From Pararhizobium qamdonense (GTDB taxonomy: Bacteria > Pseudomonadota > Alphaproteobacteria > Rhizobiales > Rhizobiaceae), in contig NZ_CP119567.1 of assembly GCF_029277445.1 (NCBI RefSeq), positions 186,001 to 250,000 of the forward strand: a DNA stretch of 64,000 bases, read 5' to 3'. Both the position numbers and the translations under genes were made by a program. Of this stretch, positions 27,187 to 36,064 are shown piece by piece (the first letter of the stretch is position 1; every line of letters begins with the position of its first letter). The notes under the pieces are model-generated. The model was not told the origin of the DNA. It made no database searches and was given only the letters and a program-made list of their open reading frames with translations.

Positions 27187-27502
27187 ATGTCCGGGTGCGG
27201 CTGGTAGGACAGGCTTGGCGGATCGGTCTGACATCACTTCGACGCGAAAGAGTCATCCACTGCCGACTGCCCGCTGCGGCAGACCAGAAGATTTTGCGTT
27301 GCGTGTCACATGTCTACGGGAGCCAGGGTGCAAGTCGATGTGGACGCACATATGTCATATTTCTTGAGGCTATTCAGTATATTGATCGCCAAGGTTGTTG
27401 CAAAAATAGCGAAAACACAACAAAGGCTTGACGATTACATGTTGTGCGGAGATGTTGCGCGCAACAATCCAAGGCTGTTTAGGAAGAATAGGAACATATT
27501 GC
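27187..27502. other. Intergenic region upstream of manC
   Basis: About 316 bases, becoming A+T-rich near its right end, with no plausible gene. It probably holds the manC promoter; AGGAAG and AGGAAC lie 10-20 bases before the GTG start at 27503. Confidence 0.4.
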
Positions 27503-28942
27503 GTGCCGTTTAAAACGACAAAAATTACCCCGGTTCTTTTGGCTGGCGGTTCGGGTTCGCGACTGTGGCCGGTGTCGCGCGATCAGCTCCCGAAGCAATT
27601 TCAGCCTCTGGTGGGTGATTTATCAACCTATCAGCAGACATTGAAGCGCGTCTCCGACCCTGCACTCTACGGGGCGCCGGTGGTGATAACCAACGAGGAT
27701 TTTCGTTTCTTCGCACAGCATCAAGCGAAGGAAGTTGGCGTACCGTCTACGGTTGTGCTTGAGCCGGCCCGGCGCGACAGTGCCGCTGCGATGGCGGCGG
27801 CGGCTGTCCTTGCTGAACGGCGTTCTCCTGGTGGCCTTGTGCTTGCCCTGGCCGCGGACCATGTTGTCCTCGACGAGGGTTTGTTTTCTGACGCCGTAAA
27901 ACTCGGATGCAAGGCGGCCCTCGAGGGGCATATTGTGGTCTTCGGGCTTACTCCAACCGAGCCTCGCACATCCTATGGCTATATCAATCCTGGCGCGCCG
28001 TTCAACGGCGAAGCGGATTTGCATTTGGTCGAAGGCTTCGTCGAGAAACCCAATGCCGAAACGGCGATCGGCTATCTGCAGAAGGGGTATCTGTGGAATT
28101 CGGGCAATTTTCTGTTCCGCTCGGACATGATGATCGCCGAACTGCAGGCTTATGCGCCAGACATTCTGGCCGCTGTTCAGTATTCAGTCGAACAGGCAGA
28201 AACCGACCTCGGCTTCCTTCGGCTTCATAAGGAAAGTTTCGAAGGTTCGCCGAAGGACTCGATCGACTACGCAGTTATCGAGAAGACCAAAAAAATCGCC
28301 GTCGTGCGCGGGCATTTCCGCTGGTCGGATATCGGCAGCTGGGATGCAATCTGGGAGGTTGCGCCGAAGAGTGAGAAAGACAATGCGATCGTCGGAGAAG
28401 GGCTGGCACTTGGATCGGAAGGTTGCCTGATCCACTCTACCGGTATGATGACGACGGTTGTAGGTGCTAAGGACCTGGTCGTGGTGGTGACGCAGGATGC
28501 CGTTCTTGTCGTGCCGAAAGCGCGGGCGCAGGAGGTCAAGGGACTTGTCGAATCACTGAAAAGTGGCGGCCACAGTGGGATAACCGAAACTCACAAACGC
28601 GGATACCGTCCATGGGGCTATGTCGAGGAGATGCTGACGGGTGACCGCTTCGCCGTGAAGCGCCTTGTCATCGATCCCGGTGCCCGCACCTCCCTGCAGA
28701 GCCATATGAACCGTGCAGAACATTGGGTCGTCGTCGGCGGCACCGCGACCGTCACGATTGACGACACCACCTCGATCCTGACTGAAAACGAATCGATCTA
28801 TGTCCCGCTTGGAAAGGTGCATCGTATCGCCAATAAAGGACGTGTCGCTCTGGAGCTGATTGAAGTCAGAACAGGCGCCTATATCAAGGATGACGATGTT
28901 CTGCGTGTCGAAGACGATTACAGCCGTAAACTGAGCCTGTAA
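27503..28942 (+). CDS. manC: Mannose-1-phosphate guanylyltransferase / mannose-6-phosphate isomerase
   Basis: A 479-residue bifunctional type II enzyme making GDP-mannose. The N-terminal nucleotidyltransferase has PVLLAGGSGSRLWPVSRDQLPKQF (residues about 9-32), LALAADHVV, and GFVEKPN. The C-terminal cupin isomerase has RPWGYVEEMLTGDRFAVKRL, DPGARTSLQSHMNRAEHWVVV (metal His/Glu) and VPLGKVHRIANKGRVALELIEV. I chose the GTG at 27503 because it gives the usual length (about 470-480); an ATG/TTG farther up would add 25 atypical residues. It could feed the polysaccharide locus at 1-16994, though it stands alone 10 kb away. Confidence 0.92.
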   Translation: MPFKTTKITPVLLAGGSGSRLWPVSRDQLPKQFQPLVGDLSTYQQTLKRVSDPALYGAPVVITNEDFRFFAQHQAKEVGVPSTVVLEPARRDSAAAMAAAAVLAERRSPGGLVLALAADHVVLDEGLFSDAVKLGCKAALEGHIVVFGLTPTEPRTSYGYINPGAPFNGEADLHLVEGFVEKPNAETAIGYLQKGYLWNSGNFLFRSDMMIAELQAYAPDILAAVQYSVEQAETDLGFLRLHKESFEGSPKDSIDYAVIEKTKKIAVVRGHFRWSDIGSWDAIWEVAPKSEKDNAIVGEGLALGSEGCLIHSTGMMTTVVGAKDLVVVVTQDAVLVVPKARAQEVKGLVESLKSGGHSGITETHKRGYRPWGYVEEMLTGDRFAVKRLVIDPGARTSLQSHMNRAEHWVVVGGTATVTIDDTTSILTENESIYVPLGKVHRIANKGRVALELIEVRTGAYIKDDDVLRVEDDYSRKLSL

Positions 28943-29006
28943 CCGCTACCACATCGGCGTTTCGCGAAGCGACCTGCGCTTCGGTAGACTTAGCAATGCT
29001 GTTTGA

Positions 29007-29038
29007 TGAATGCCGGGCACTCACAGGCCCGGCATTCA
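29007..29038 (+). terminator. Bidirectional hairpin between manC and doeD
   Basis: A perfect 12-bp inverted repeat (TGAATGCCGGGC / GCCCGGCATTCA) with an 8-base loop, between convergent genes. Short T/A runs follow on both sides, so it may end both transcripts. Confidence 0.7.
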
Positions 29039-29070
29039 ATGTTTAAAACCATATTCCCTGTACTTAACCT

Positions 29071-30447
29071 TCAGCGGCCCAAAACCGCCTCGATGGCACC
29101 GGCCGCAGCCTTGACCACGATATCTGCCTCATCCCGTGTCAGGCACAGCGGCGGTGCAAAGCCGAGGATATCGCCTTGGGGCATGGCGCGGCCGATGACG
29201 CCGCGTTCCAAAAGGGCGGCCGAGATCTGCGGGCCGATCTTGCGGGATGCATCGAAGAATGTGCGGTCATCCTTGTCCTCGACAAATTCCACCGCCGCCA
29301 TCAAGCCATCGCCGCGCACCTCGCCGACATTCCTGTGGCCGGCGACAGCTTTTGCCAGTTCAGCCCGGAAATAGGCACCGGTCGAACCGGCATTGTCAAC
29401 GAGGCCGAGTTCATCGACCAGTTCCAGATTGGCGACGCCGGCGGCAGCGCAGATCGGGTGGGCTGAATACGTCCAGCCGTGGCCGATCGCGCCCATTTTG
29501 TCGGAGCCTTCGACGAGCACCTGCCACATCCTGTCCGAGACGATCGAGCCGGAAAGTGGCGCATAGGCAGAGGTAAGGCCTTTGGCGATGGTGATGAGAT
29601 CTGGCGTCATGCCGTAATGACCGGAGCCGAACATCGAGCCGAGACGGCCGAAACCGGTGACAACTTCGTCGGCGACCAGCAGGATATCGTATTTTTCGAG
29701 CACGGCCTGGATCTTCTGCCAGTAGCCGGCCGGCGGCGGCACGATGCCGCCGGTGCCGAGGATCGGCTCGCCGATGAAGGCCGCAATCGTCTCCGGGCCT
29801 TCCGCAAGGATCATCTCTTCCAGCTTGTCGGCGCAATGTTGCGAGAACTGTTCCTCGCTCATCGACCGGTCGGCCCGGCGGAAATAATAGGGCGCCTCCG
29901 TGTGGAGGATCGGCGCGCGCGGCAGGTCGAACAGATTGTGGAACAGGTCAAGACCGGTCAGGCTGCCCGTCATGACGCCGGAGCCGTGATAACCGCGCCA
30001 GCGGGAAATGATCTTCTTCTTTTCCGGGCGGCCGAGGATGTTGTTATAATACCAGATCAGCTTGATATTGGTCTCGTTGGCGTCGGAGCCCGACAGGCCG
30101 AAATAGACGCGGCTCATGCCGGCCGGTGCCCGGTCGATGATCATCTTCGAAAGCGTGATCGAAGCCTCGGTCCCATGCCCGACATAGGCGTGATAATAGG
30201 CAAGGTTCTTGGCCTGTTCGGCAATGGCATCGGAAATCTTCCGGCGGCCATAGCCGACATTGACGCAGTAGAGGCCGGCAAACGCATCCAGGCTTTTGCG
30301 GCCGTTGGTATCGGTGATGTAGACGCCTTCGCCGCCGGCAATGATGCGGGTGGGCGTCTCGCCGCGTGCATGCATGCCCATATGGGTGGACGGATGGAAG
30401 AAGTGGTCGCGGTCCCAGGCGGTCATTTCGTTGCTGTGGTCGGACAT
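29071..30447 (-). CDS. doeD: Diaminobutyrate transaminase of ectoine catabolism (class III aminotransferase)
   Basis: A 458-residue PLP enzyme of the class III (omega) aminotransferase family. Visible are FGLSGSDANETNIKL, SRWRGYHGSG, AFIGEPILGTGG, LLVADEVVTGFGR (PLP Asp) and LITIAKGLTSAYAPLSG with the Schiff-base Lys. The sequence alone fits many omega-transaminases; the assignment to L-2,4-diaminobutyrate rests on its position beside doeC and the ectoine regulators (the atf gene of other ectoine clusters). Product: aspartate semialdehyde. Start ATG 30447 is used because the upstream extension (to 30702) is low-complexity and overlaps doeC. 43 bases after doeC. Confidence 0.83.
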   Translation of the reverse strand: MSDHSNEMTAWDRDHFFHPSTHMGMHARGETPTRIIAGGEGVYITDTNGRKSLDAFAGLYCVNVGYGRRKISDAIAEQAKNLAYYHAYVGHGTEASITLSKMIIDRAPAGMSRVYFGLSGSDANETNIKLIWYYNNILGRPEKKKIISRWRGYHGSGVMTGSLTGLDLFHNLFDLPRAPILHTEAPYYFRRADRSMSEEQFSQHCADKLEEMILAEGPETIAAFIGEPILGTGGIVPPPAGYWQKIQAVLEKYDILLVADEVVTGFGRLGSMFGSGHYGMTPDLITIAKGLTSAYAPLSGSIVSDRMWQVLVEGSDKMGAIGHGWTYSAHPICAAAGVANLELVDELGLVDNAGSTGAYFRAELAKAVAGHRNVGEVRGDGLMAAVEFVEDKDDRTFFDASRKIGPQISAALLERGVIGRAMPQGDILGFAPPLCLTRDEADIVVKAAAGAIEAVLGR

Positions 30448-30490
30448 ATGCCTATTCCTCGTGTCTATGTTCAATGGGTCGGTGGCGCCA

Positions 30491-31987
30491 TCAGGCGGCG
30501 GTGTCGATGCAGAGATATTTGAGTTCGGTGAAAGCCTCGATGCCGTGCCGCGATCCTTCGCGGCCGAGACCGGATTGTTTCCAGCCGCCAAAGGGAATGG
30601 GGCCGCCGGTGATCTTGACCCGGTTGATCGCCACCATGCCGTAGTCCAGGGCCCGGCCGAGCCGCATCTGCCGAGCGCCGTTTTCGGTGACGGCATAGGC
30701 AACGAGGCCGTATTCGGTGTCGTTGGCGCGGGCGATCACCTCGTCCTCGGTGTCGAAAACGGCAATGGCAGCGACTGGCCCGAAGGTTTCTTCCGACATG
30801 ATCAGAGCATCGCTGGGCACGCCGGTGAGCAGCGTCGGGGTGTAGAACAAGGGTCCAGCCGGGTGACGTGTGCCGCCGGTCAGGCACTGCGCGCCGCGCT
30901 TGATGGCATCGGTCACATGCTCATGCACCTTTGTCACCGCCCGCTCATGCATCAAAGGGCCGATATCGACGCCGGGTTCCAGGCCGTCCCCCACCTTCAG
31001 CATTTCTATGCGTGCCTTGAAAGCCGCGTTGAAGGCGTCGAGGATGGGGCGCTGCACAAAGATGCGATTGGCGGCGAGGCAATCCTGGCCCGATGTCGCG
31101 AACTTTGCATTGATGGCGATATCGACCGCCTTGTCCACATCCGCATCGTCAAAGACGATCAGCGGCGCGTGGCCGCCCAGTTCCATCACCAGCCGTTTTA
31201 GGGTCGGCGCGCATTGCCCAGCGATGAGCTTTCCGATTTCGGTGGAGCCGGTAAAGCTCAGCGCCCGGACCCGGCTGTCTTCGCACAGGCGGCCGACAAT
31301 GGTGGCAGCGTCGCCGGTCACGACGTTGAAAACGCCCGCCGGAATGCCGGCCCTCTCCCCAAGCTCTGCCAGTGCCAGTGCGGAAAGAGGAGTTTCAGAA
31401 GACGGGTGGGCAACGACCGTGCAGCCTGCAGCCAATGCTGCAGCCGCCTTGCGGGTGATCATGGCGGACGGAAAATTCCAGGGCGTGACGATGCCGACGA
31501 CACCCAGCGCCTCACGGCGCACGATCATTTCGGCGTCCGGCAGGTGGCTGGTGACGCTCTCTGCATTCAGCCTTTTGCCTTCCTCCGCGTACCATTCGAT
31601 GAAGGACGCGGCATAATCGATTTCGCCCTTCGATTCCGCCAGCGGCTTTCCCTGCTCCAGCGTCATGATCAGAGCCAGATCATCCTTGGCGGCGAGCATC
31701 AGTTCATACCAGCGGCGCAGGATTTTGGCGCGCTCCTGCGGTAAAAGCGATCGCCATTTTGGAAAGGCGCGTGCGGCGGCATCGATGGCCTGCGACGTTT
31801 CAGTCGCATCCAGCTGCGAAACCCAGGCGAGAGGTACCGATGTGGCGGGATCGCGCACTTCGAACGTGTTGTTCGCCGCGTTGGCGACCCAGCGGCCGCC
31901 GATATAAGCGAGCGATTTCAACAGATGTTTGTCATTCAGCCGCGCAAGAGCGTCGTGACAGGCGGGTCGGGCGAAAACAGCGTTCAT
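30491..31987 (-). CDS. doeC: Aspartate-semialdehyde dehydrogenase of ectoine catabolism (GabD-like)
   Basis: A 498-residue NAD(P)-dependent aldehyde dehydrogenase of the succinate-semialdehyde dehydrogenase group. ALSFTGSTEIGKLI (cofactor), LELGGHAPLIVFDDADVD (catalytic Glu) and SGQDCLAANRIFV (catalytic Cys) are intact, and EETFGPVAAIAVFDTEDE is near the end. In ectoine pathways this enzyme (DoeC/Ssd) turns aspartate semialdehyde into aspartate; a general SSADH role is an alternative. ATG 31987 is chosen; 24 further codons upstream are possible but lack family similarity. Cotranscribed with doeD. Confidence 0.85.
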   Translation of the reverse strand: MNAVFARPACHDALARLNDKHLLKSLAYIGGRWVANAANNTFEVRDPATSVPLAWVSQLDATETSQAIDAAARAFPKWRSLLPQERAKILRRWYELMLAAKDDLALIMTLEQGKPLAESKGEIDYAASFIEWYAEEGKRLNAESVTSHLPDAEMIVRREALGVVGIVTPWNFPSAMITRKAAAALAAGCTVVAHPSSETPLSALALAELGERAGIPAGVFNVVTGDAATIVGRLCEDSRVRALSFTGSTEIGKLIAGQCAPTLKRLVMELGGHAPLIVFDDADVDKAVDIAINAKFATSGQDCLAANRIFVQRPILDAFNAAFKARIEMLKVGDGLEPGVDIGPLMHERAVTKVHEHVTDAIKRGAQCLTGGTRHPAGPLFYTPTLLTGVPSDALIMSEETFGPVAAIAVFDTEDEVIARANDTEYGLVAYAVTENGARQMRLGRALDYGMVAINRVKITGGPIPFGGWKQSGLGREGSRHGIEAFTELKYLCIDTAA

Positions 31988-32108
31988 CTGCGGCTCCTCA
32001 TGCGTCGATTGCCACGCAGTCTGACAGCTTTGGGGGGAGAGATGGTCTGTTGGCAGCAAGGACAGAAGAGGATCTGTCCAAATGACGGGGGGCTTGCAGA
32101 GGAATTGT

Positions 32109-32603
32109 CTAGCTGTCCGCTATGCTCTCCTGCGACAGGAGAACAGAAACAGGCAACACGGTTTCCTCTTTCACCGTCTTCGTCACGATATATGTAAAAT
32201 ATCGGGCGATGCCGATTTCGCGGTCAAGCAGGTCATCGACCAGCCGCTGATAGGCGTCGATATTCGACGCCATGATTTTCACGATGTAATCGACCCCACC
32301 GCCGACCGACCAGCAGGCGACAATTTCAGGAATGGCCGTCACTGCCCGCTCGAAACGGTCGAAATCCACCTGGCGGTGATTGCCGAGCGTGACCTCCATC
32401 ATCACGCTCGCAACAGGCGCAACGCGGCGCACAGCGACACGCGCGTGGTAGCCCGAGACGATCCCGGCTTTTTCGAGCTTGCGCAGCCGCATCCAGCAGG
32501 GCGTCGGCGACAGGCCGACCTCTTCAGCCAGCGCCAGCTTGGTGATGCGCCCATCCCGTTGGACGGCCTCTAAAATCCGCAGGTCGATGGCGTCAAGTTT
32601 CAT
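32109..32603 (-). CDS. AsnC/Lrp-family regulator of ectoine genes
   Basis: A 164-residue Lrp-type regulator. The helix-turn-helix is at residues about 5-45 (DAIDLRILEAVQRDGRITKLALAEEVGLSPTPCWMRLRKLE) and the RAM ligand domain at about 70-150 (VMMEVTL, VACWSVGGGVDYIVKIMA). Orthologues lie in ectoine clusters as asnC/doeX. Start ATG 32603; upstream in-frame codons would run into the enuR promoter. It is 121 bases upstream of doeC on the same strand and divergent from enuR. Confidence 0.87.
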   Translation of the reverse strand: MKLDAIDLRILEAVQRDGRITKLALAEEVGLSPTPCWMRLRKLEKAGIVSGYHARVAVRRVAPVASVMMEVTLGNHRQVDFDRFERAVTAIPEIVACWSVGGGVDYIVKIMASNIDAYQRLVDDLLDREIGIARYFTYIVTKTVKEETVLPVSVLLSQESIADS

Positions 32604-32674
32604 TCGAACGGGTATCCCGGCGTGGTTATCATGGCAAAGCCTATGAAATCCGGATGCAGAATGCAATTTTTGGA

Positions 32675-32715
32675 TTGTCAATTGACCTGAATTTTATCAA
32701 TGTCAAATCATGACA
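32675..32715. promoter_or_regulatory. Candidate EnuR boxes upstream of and over the enuR start
   Basis: TTGTCAATTGAC (32675-32686) and the inverted repeat TGTCAAATCATGACA (32701-32715), which covers the enuR ATG. The same TTGTCA/TGACAA half-sites recur before ehuA (34129-34155). Autoregulation is inferred. Confidence 0.5.
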
Positions 32716-34095
32716 AATTGGCGTCCCGATCCGCAGCAGCTCCGCCGGCCGGCCTATCTCTCGCTTGCCGAGCAGATTGCCAATGCCATTCATGACGGCA
32801 AGCTGGTGAATGGCGAGCGATTGCCGACGCACAGAAAGCTGGCGGAAGATCTGACGCTGTCGATCCAGACGGTCAGCCGCGCCTATGACGAACTCATCCG
32901 CCGCGGCATGATCGCCGGGGAGATCGGACGCGGCAGCTTCGTCCAGACCCAGCCGAAAGAGCCAGAGCCGCCCTATCTGCCGGAACGGCTGGGCGAACTC
33001 ATCGACCTGTCGATCCTGAAACCGGTCTGCGAGCAAATCCATCTTGAGCGGATGCGCGAAGCCTTTGGCTGGCTGGCGGAAAACTTGCCGTCGAGTTCGG
33101 CGCTGTCGTTCCGGCCGAATATGGTGTTTCCACGCCATCGGGCGGTGGCGGCTGAATGGCTGGCGCAATGCGGGCTGGAGGTTTCGCCGCTCAACGTCAA
33201 TCTGACCAATGGTGCCACGTCCGGCATGACCGTCGCCCTGATGAGCGTTGCACCGCCAGGATCGACGGTTGCGACCGAGGCAATCAGCCACCACACGCTG
33301 GTGCCGCTCTCGACCTATCTGGGCATTCACCTGGAAGGTCTGGCGATCGATGACGATGGCATGATCCCGGAAGCTCTGGACGAGGCGTGCCGGAAAGGCC
33401 CCATCCGCGCCGTTTTCCTGCAGCCTTCGGTGGTCAATCCGACGGCGACGCTGATGAGCATTGAGAGGCGCCAAGCGCTGGCGGCCGTTGCGGCCCGGCA
33501 TGACATTGCCATCATCGAGAACGATATCCTCGGCCCCCTGGTCGAAAATCGGCCGCCGCCGCTGCAAACCTTTGCGCCCGAGCGCACGCTTTACGTCACG
33601 AGTTTCACCAAGATCACCGTGCCGGGCCTGCGCATCGGGTATCTCGTTGCGCCAGACCGCTATGTCGCCGCAGTCGCCAACCGGCACCTCGTCTCCAACT
33701 GGATGGCAACGCCGGCGATTGCCGAGATCGCCACGCGCTGGGTCAGCAACGGCACGGCGATGGAATTGGTGAACTGGCAGCGCCGGGCGCTGGCGCGGCG
33801 TCACGAGATTGCGACCGAGGCCTTGGGGGCACTCTTCTACCATTCCCACCCGCAAAGCCTGCATATCTGGCTGCCGCTGACCTGCCAGCACACCGAAGAG
33901 GGGTTCGTGGCGCAGGCGCGTCTGCGCGGGGTGGCGATCGCTCCGGGCGCATCCTTCCAGACGGCCGACCATGGCCGTGCACCCGCCGTGCGCATTTCGC
34001 TCGGCTCGACAACCGAGGCCGAGTTGCGCACGGGGCTTGGCATCGTTGCGTCGCTGGCGCATGGAAATCCGGAAGCTCTGCTGCTTGCGATCTGA
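32710..34095 (+). CDS. enuR: MocR-type (GntR/aminotransferase fusion) regulator of ectoine genes
   Basis: A 461-residue MocR/PdxR-family protein. A GntR winged helix is at residues about 10-80 (YLSLAEQIANAIHDGKL ... LPTHRKLAEDLTLSIQTVSRAYDELIRRGMIAGEIGRGSFV). A type I aminotransferase-like domain covers the rest, with SFTKITVPGLRIGYL holding the PLP Lys. It faces ehuA on the same strand and is divergent from the AsnC gene. In Ruegeria and relatives EnuR represses ectoine genes and senses diaminobutyrate derivatives through PLP; the same is expected here. The family is certain; the name rests on context. Confidence 0.87.
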   Translation: MTNWRPDPQQLRRPAYLSLAEQIANAIHDGKLVNGERLPTHRKLAEDLTLSIQTVSRAYDELIRRGMIAGEIGRGSFVQTQPKEPEPPYLPERLGELIDLSILKPVCEQIHLERMREAFGWLAENLPSSSALSFRPNMVFPRHRAVAAEWLAQCGLEVSPLNVNLTNGATSGMTVALMSVAPPGSTVATEAISHHTLVPLSTYLGIHLEGLAIDDDGMIPEALDEACRKGPIRAVFLQPSVVNPTATLMSIERRQALAAVAARHDIAIIENDILGPLVENRPPPLQTFAPERTLYVTSFTKITVPGLRIGYLVAPDRYVAAVANRHLVSNWMATPAIAEIATRWVSNGTAMELVNWQRRALARRHEIATEALGALFYHSHPQSLHIWLPLTCQHTEEGFVAQARLRGVAIAPGASFQTADHGRAPAVRISLGSTTEAELRTGLGIVASLAHGNPEALLLAI

Positions 34096-34128
34096 TAGTT
34101 GCGCCTGTCAAATGGGCAGGCAAAGAAT

Positions 34129-34155
34129 AATTGTCATGAGATTATTTTGACAATT
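34129..34155 (+). promoter_or_regulatory. Inverted repeat operator upstream of ehuA
   Basis: AATTGTCA (34129-34136) and TGACAATT (34148-34155), perfect 8-bp arms with an 11-base gap, followed by another TTGACATGA at about 34154-34162. About 60-90 bases before the ehuA ATG. Likely EnuR target; TTGACA may also be the -35. Confidence 0.55.
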
Positions 34156-34216
34156 GACATGATTTGATAGGCTCGTCATCGTTAGGCATCGCTCGTCTCA
34201 ACAGGAAGAGATCTGC

Positions 34217-35002
34217 ATGCCTTCGCCCATGATCCGCATCGACAACATCACCAAGACCTACGGGCCGCTGACCGTGCTTGACGGTCTGTCGATGGATGTC
34301 ATGCCCGGCGAGAAGCTGGCATTGATCGGCCCGTCCGGTTCGGGAAAGACCACCATCCTGCGCATCCTCATGACGCTGGAAAAAATCAACGGCGGCCATA
34401 TCGAGGTCGATGGCGATCAGCTTTATCATATGCGCAAAGCCGGCAGTCTTACGGATGCCGATGAAAAGCACCTGCAGAAGATGCGCGAAAAGATCGGCAT
34501 GGTCTTCCAGCACTTCAACCTGTTTCCGCATAAATGCGTGCTCGACAATATCACCCTGGCGCCGATGCTGACCAAGGGCGTGCCAAGGGCTGCTGCCGAG
34601 GCGCGGGCGATGGAGCTTCTCGACATGGTGGGCATGGCCGACAAGGCAAAGAGCATGCCCGCGCAATTGTCCGGCGGACAGAAGCAGCGTGTTGCCATCG
34701 CCCGTGCCTTGGCGCTTTCGCCGAAGATCATGCTGTTTGACGAGGTGACCTCGGCGCTTGATCCGGAATTGGTCGAGGAAGTGTTGAATGTCATGAGGAG
34801 GCTCGCGGTCGAGACCGATATGACCATGCTGCTCGTCACCCACGAAATGGGCTTTGCCCATGATTTCGCCGATCGCGTCCTGTTTTTCGACAAGGGAAAG
34901 ATCGTCGAGGAAGGCAAGCCGGACGACATATTCCGTAATCCCAGGCAGGAGCGCACGCAAAGCTTCCTGCGCAAGATCATCGCGGCGGGGCACCGCGTCT
35001 GA
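34217..35002 (+). CDS. ehuA: Ectoine/hydroxyectoine ABC transporter, ATP-binding protein
   Basis: A 261-residue polar-amino-acid-type ABC ATPase. Walker A GPSGSGKTT (about residues 37-45), Q-loop GMVFQHFNLFPH, signature LSGGQKQRVAIARAL, Walker B IMLFDEVTSALDPELV and switch VTHEMGF are intact. It powers EhuBCD uptake of ectoine and 5-hydroxyectoine. First gene of ehuABCD-eutABC-doeAB; the start has AGGAAGAG upstream. Confidence 0.92.
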   Translation: MPSPMIRIDNITKTYGPLTVLDGLSMDVMPGEKLALIGPSGSGKTTILRILMTLEKINGGHIEVDGDQLYHMRKAGSLTDADEKHLQKMREKIGMVFQHFNLFPHKCVLDNITLAPMLTKGVPRAAAEARAMELLDMVGMADKAKSMPAQLSGGQKQRVAIARALALSPKIMLFDEVTSALDPELVEEVLNVMRRLAVETDMTMLLVTHEMGFAHDFADRVLFFDKGKIVEEGKPDDIFRNPRQERTQSFLRKIIAAGHRV

Positions 35003-35063
35003 CCGCTGCGGCGATCAGACAATGCCTCCGATAAAAATGGAAAAATCCAGAGGAGTTGGAACA

Positions 35064-35918
35064 ATGAGAGCGACGTATTTCATGACGATGGCAGCCGGCG
35101 CCACGGCGTTGATGGCTGGTCTTGCTACAGTCCCGGCACATGCCGACGATGCCAAGCTGGAGGCGCTGAAGGCACAGGGCTTTGCCCGCATCGCCATTGC
35201 CAACGAGCCGCCTTTCACGGCTGTCGGCGCCGACGGCAAGGTGTCAGGGGCTGCCCCCGATGTGGCCCGCGAAGTCTTCAAGCGCCTCGGCGTGCCGGAT
35301 GTCGTCGCCTCGATTTCGGAATATGGCGCGATGATCCCCGGTCTTCAGGCCGGCCGCCACGATGCCGTCACCGCCGGTCTGTTCATGAAGCCGGAGCGCT
35401 GCGCAGCCGTTGCCTATTCCGAGCCGGTTCTGTGCGATGCGGAAGCGATGCTGGTGAAAAAGGGCAATCCCAAAGCCTTCAAGAGCTATGCGGATGTTGC
35501 CAAGGACCAATCCGCCACGATCGGCGCGCCAGGCGGCGGCACGGAAGAAAAGCTGGCGCTGGAAGCCGGCGTGCCGCGCGACCGCGTCATCGTCGTGCCC
35601 GACGGCCAGAGCGGCCTGAAAATGCTGCAGGACGGCCGCATCGACGCCTATTCGCTGCCGGTCCTGTCGATCAACGATCTTGTCAAGAAGGCCAACGATC
35701 CGAACCTCGAGGTCATCGCGCCGGTCCAGGGTGCGCCGGTCTATTGCGATGGCGCCGCCTTCAAGAAGGGCGACGAGGCACTGCGCGACGCCTTCGACGT
35801 CGAGCTGGCAAAGCTGAAGGAATCCGGCGAGTTCGCCAAGCTCATCGAGCCCTATGGTTTCTCGGCTGCGGCGGCGATGTCGACGACGCGTGAAAAGCTC
35901 TGCGCGGCTGCGCAGTAA
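35064..35918 (+). CDS. ehuB: Ectoine/hydroxyectoine-binding protein
   Basis: A 284-residue periplasmic family 3 solute-binding protein. A Sec signal peptide ends near residue 26 (TVPAHA-DDAK). The ligand domain has IAIANEPPFTAVGADGKVSGAAPDVAREVFKRLG, RHDAVTAGLFMKPERC and GAPGGGTEE. Aromatic residues at the entrance (EPPFT, SEYGAM) fit the aromatic-box binding of ectoines. GAGGAG-type ribosome binding site (AGAGGAGTTGGAACA) before ATG 35064. Confidence 0.92.
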   Translation: MRATYFMTMAAGATALMAGLATVPAHADDAKLEALKAQGFARIAIANEPPFTAVGADGKVSGAAPDVAREVFKRLGVPDVVASISEYGAMIPGLQAGRHDAVTAGLFMKPERCAAVAYSEPVLCDAEAMLVKKGNPKAFKSYADVAKDQSATIGAPGGGTEEKLALEAGVPRDRVIVVPDGQSGLKMLQDGRIDAYSLPVLSINDLVKKANDPNLEVIAPVQGAPVYCDGAAFKKGDEALRDAFDVELAKLKESGEFAKLIEPYGFSAAAAMSTTREKLCAAAQ

Positions 35919-35925
35919 TCGCTGA

Positions 35926-35953
35926 GGGGAGGATGGCATGCGCCGTTCTCCCC
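35926..35953 (+). terminator. Hairpin after ehuB (transcript processing or partial terminator)
   Basis: GGGGAG/CTCCCC arms with an inner GGC..GCC pairing, 8 bases past the ehuB stop and without a U-tract. The likely effect is a higher ehuB message level than ehuCD. Confidence 0.5.
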
Positions 35954-36064
35954 CCAAACGAGACAATTGGTGACGATATGTGACGACGGGTGCGCATCCC
36001 GCTCCGTCACAAAGACAGGTCATGCGGCATTCCCAGAAGCCGTGGCAACTGCAGAGAAGGCAAG

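Noticed and set aside
32710-34095. Calling the MocR-type regulator the rhizopine regulator mocR
   Set aside because: It is flanked by ectoine genes and divergent from the AsnC gene, the usual place of enuR; the moc-like region has its own LacI regulator.
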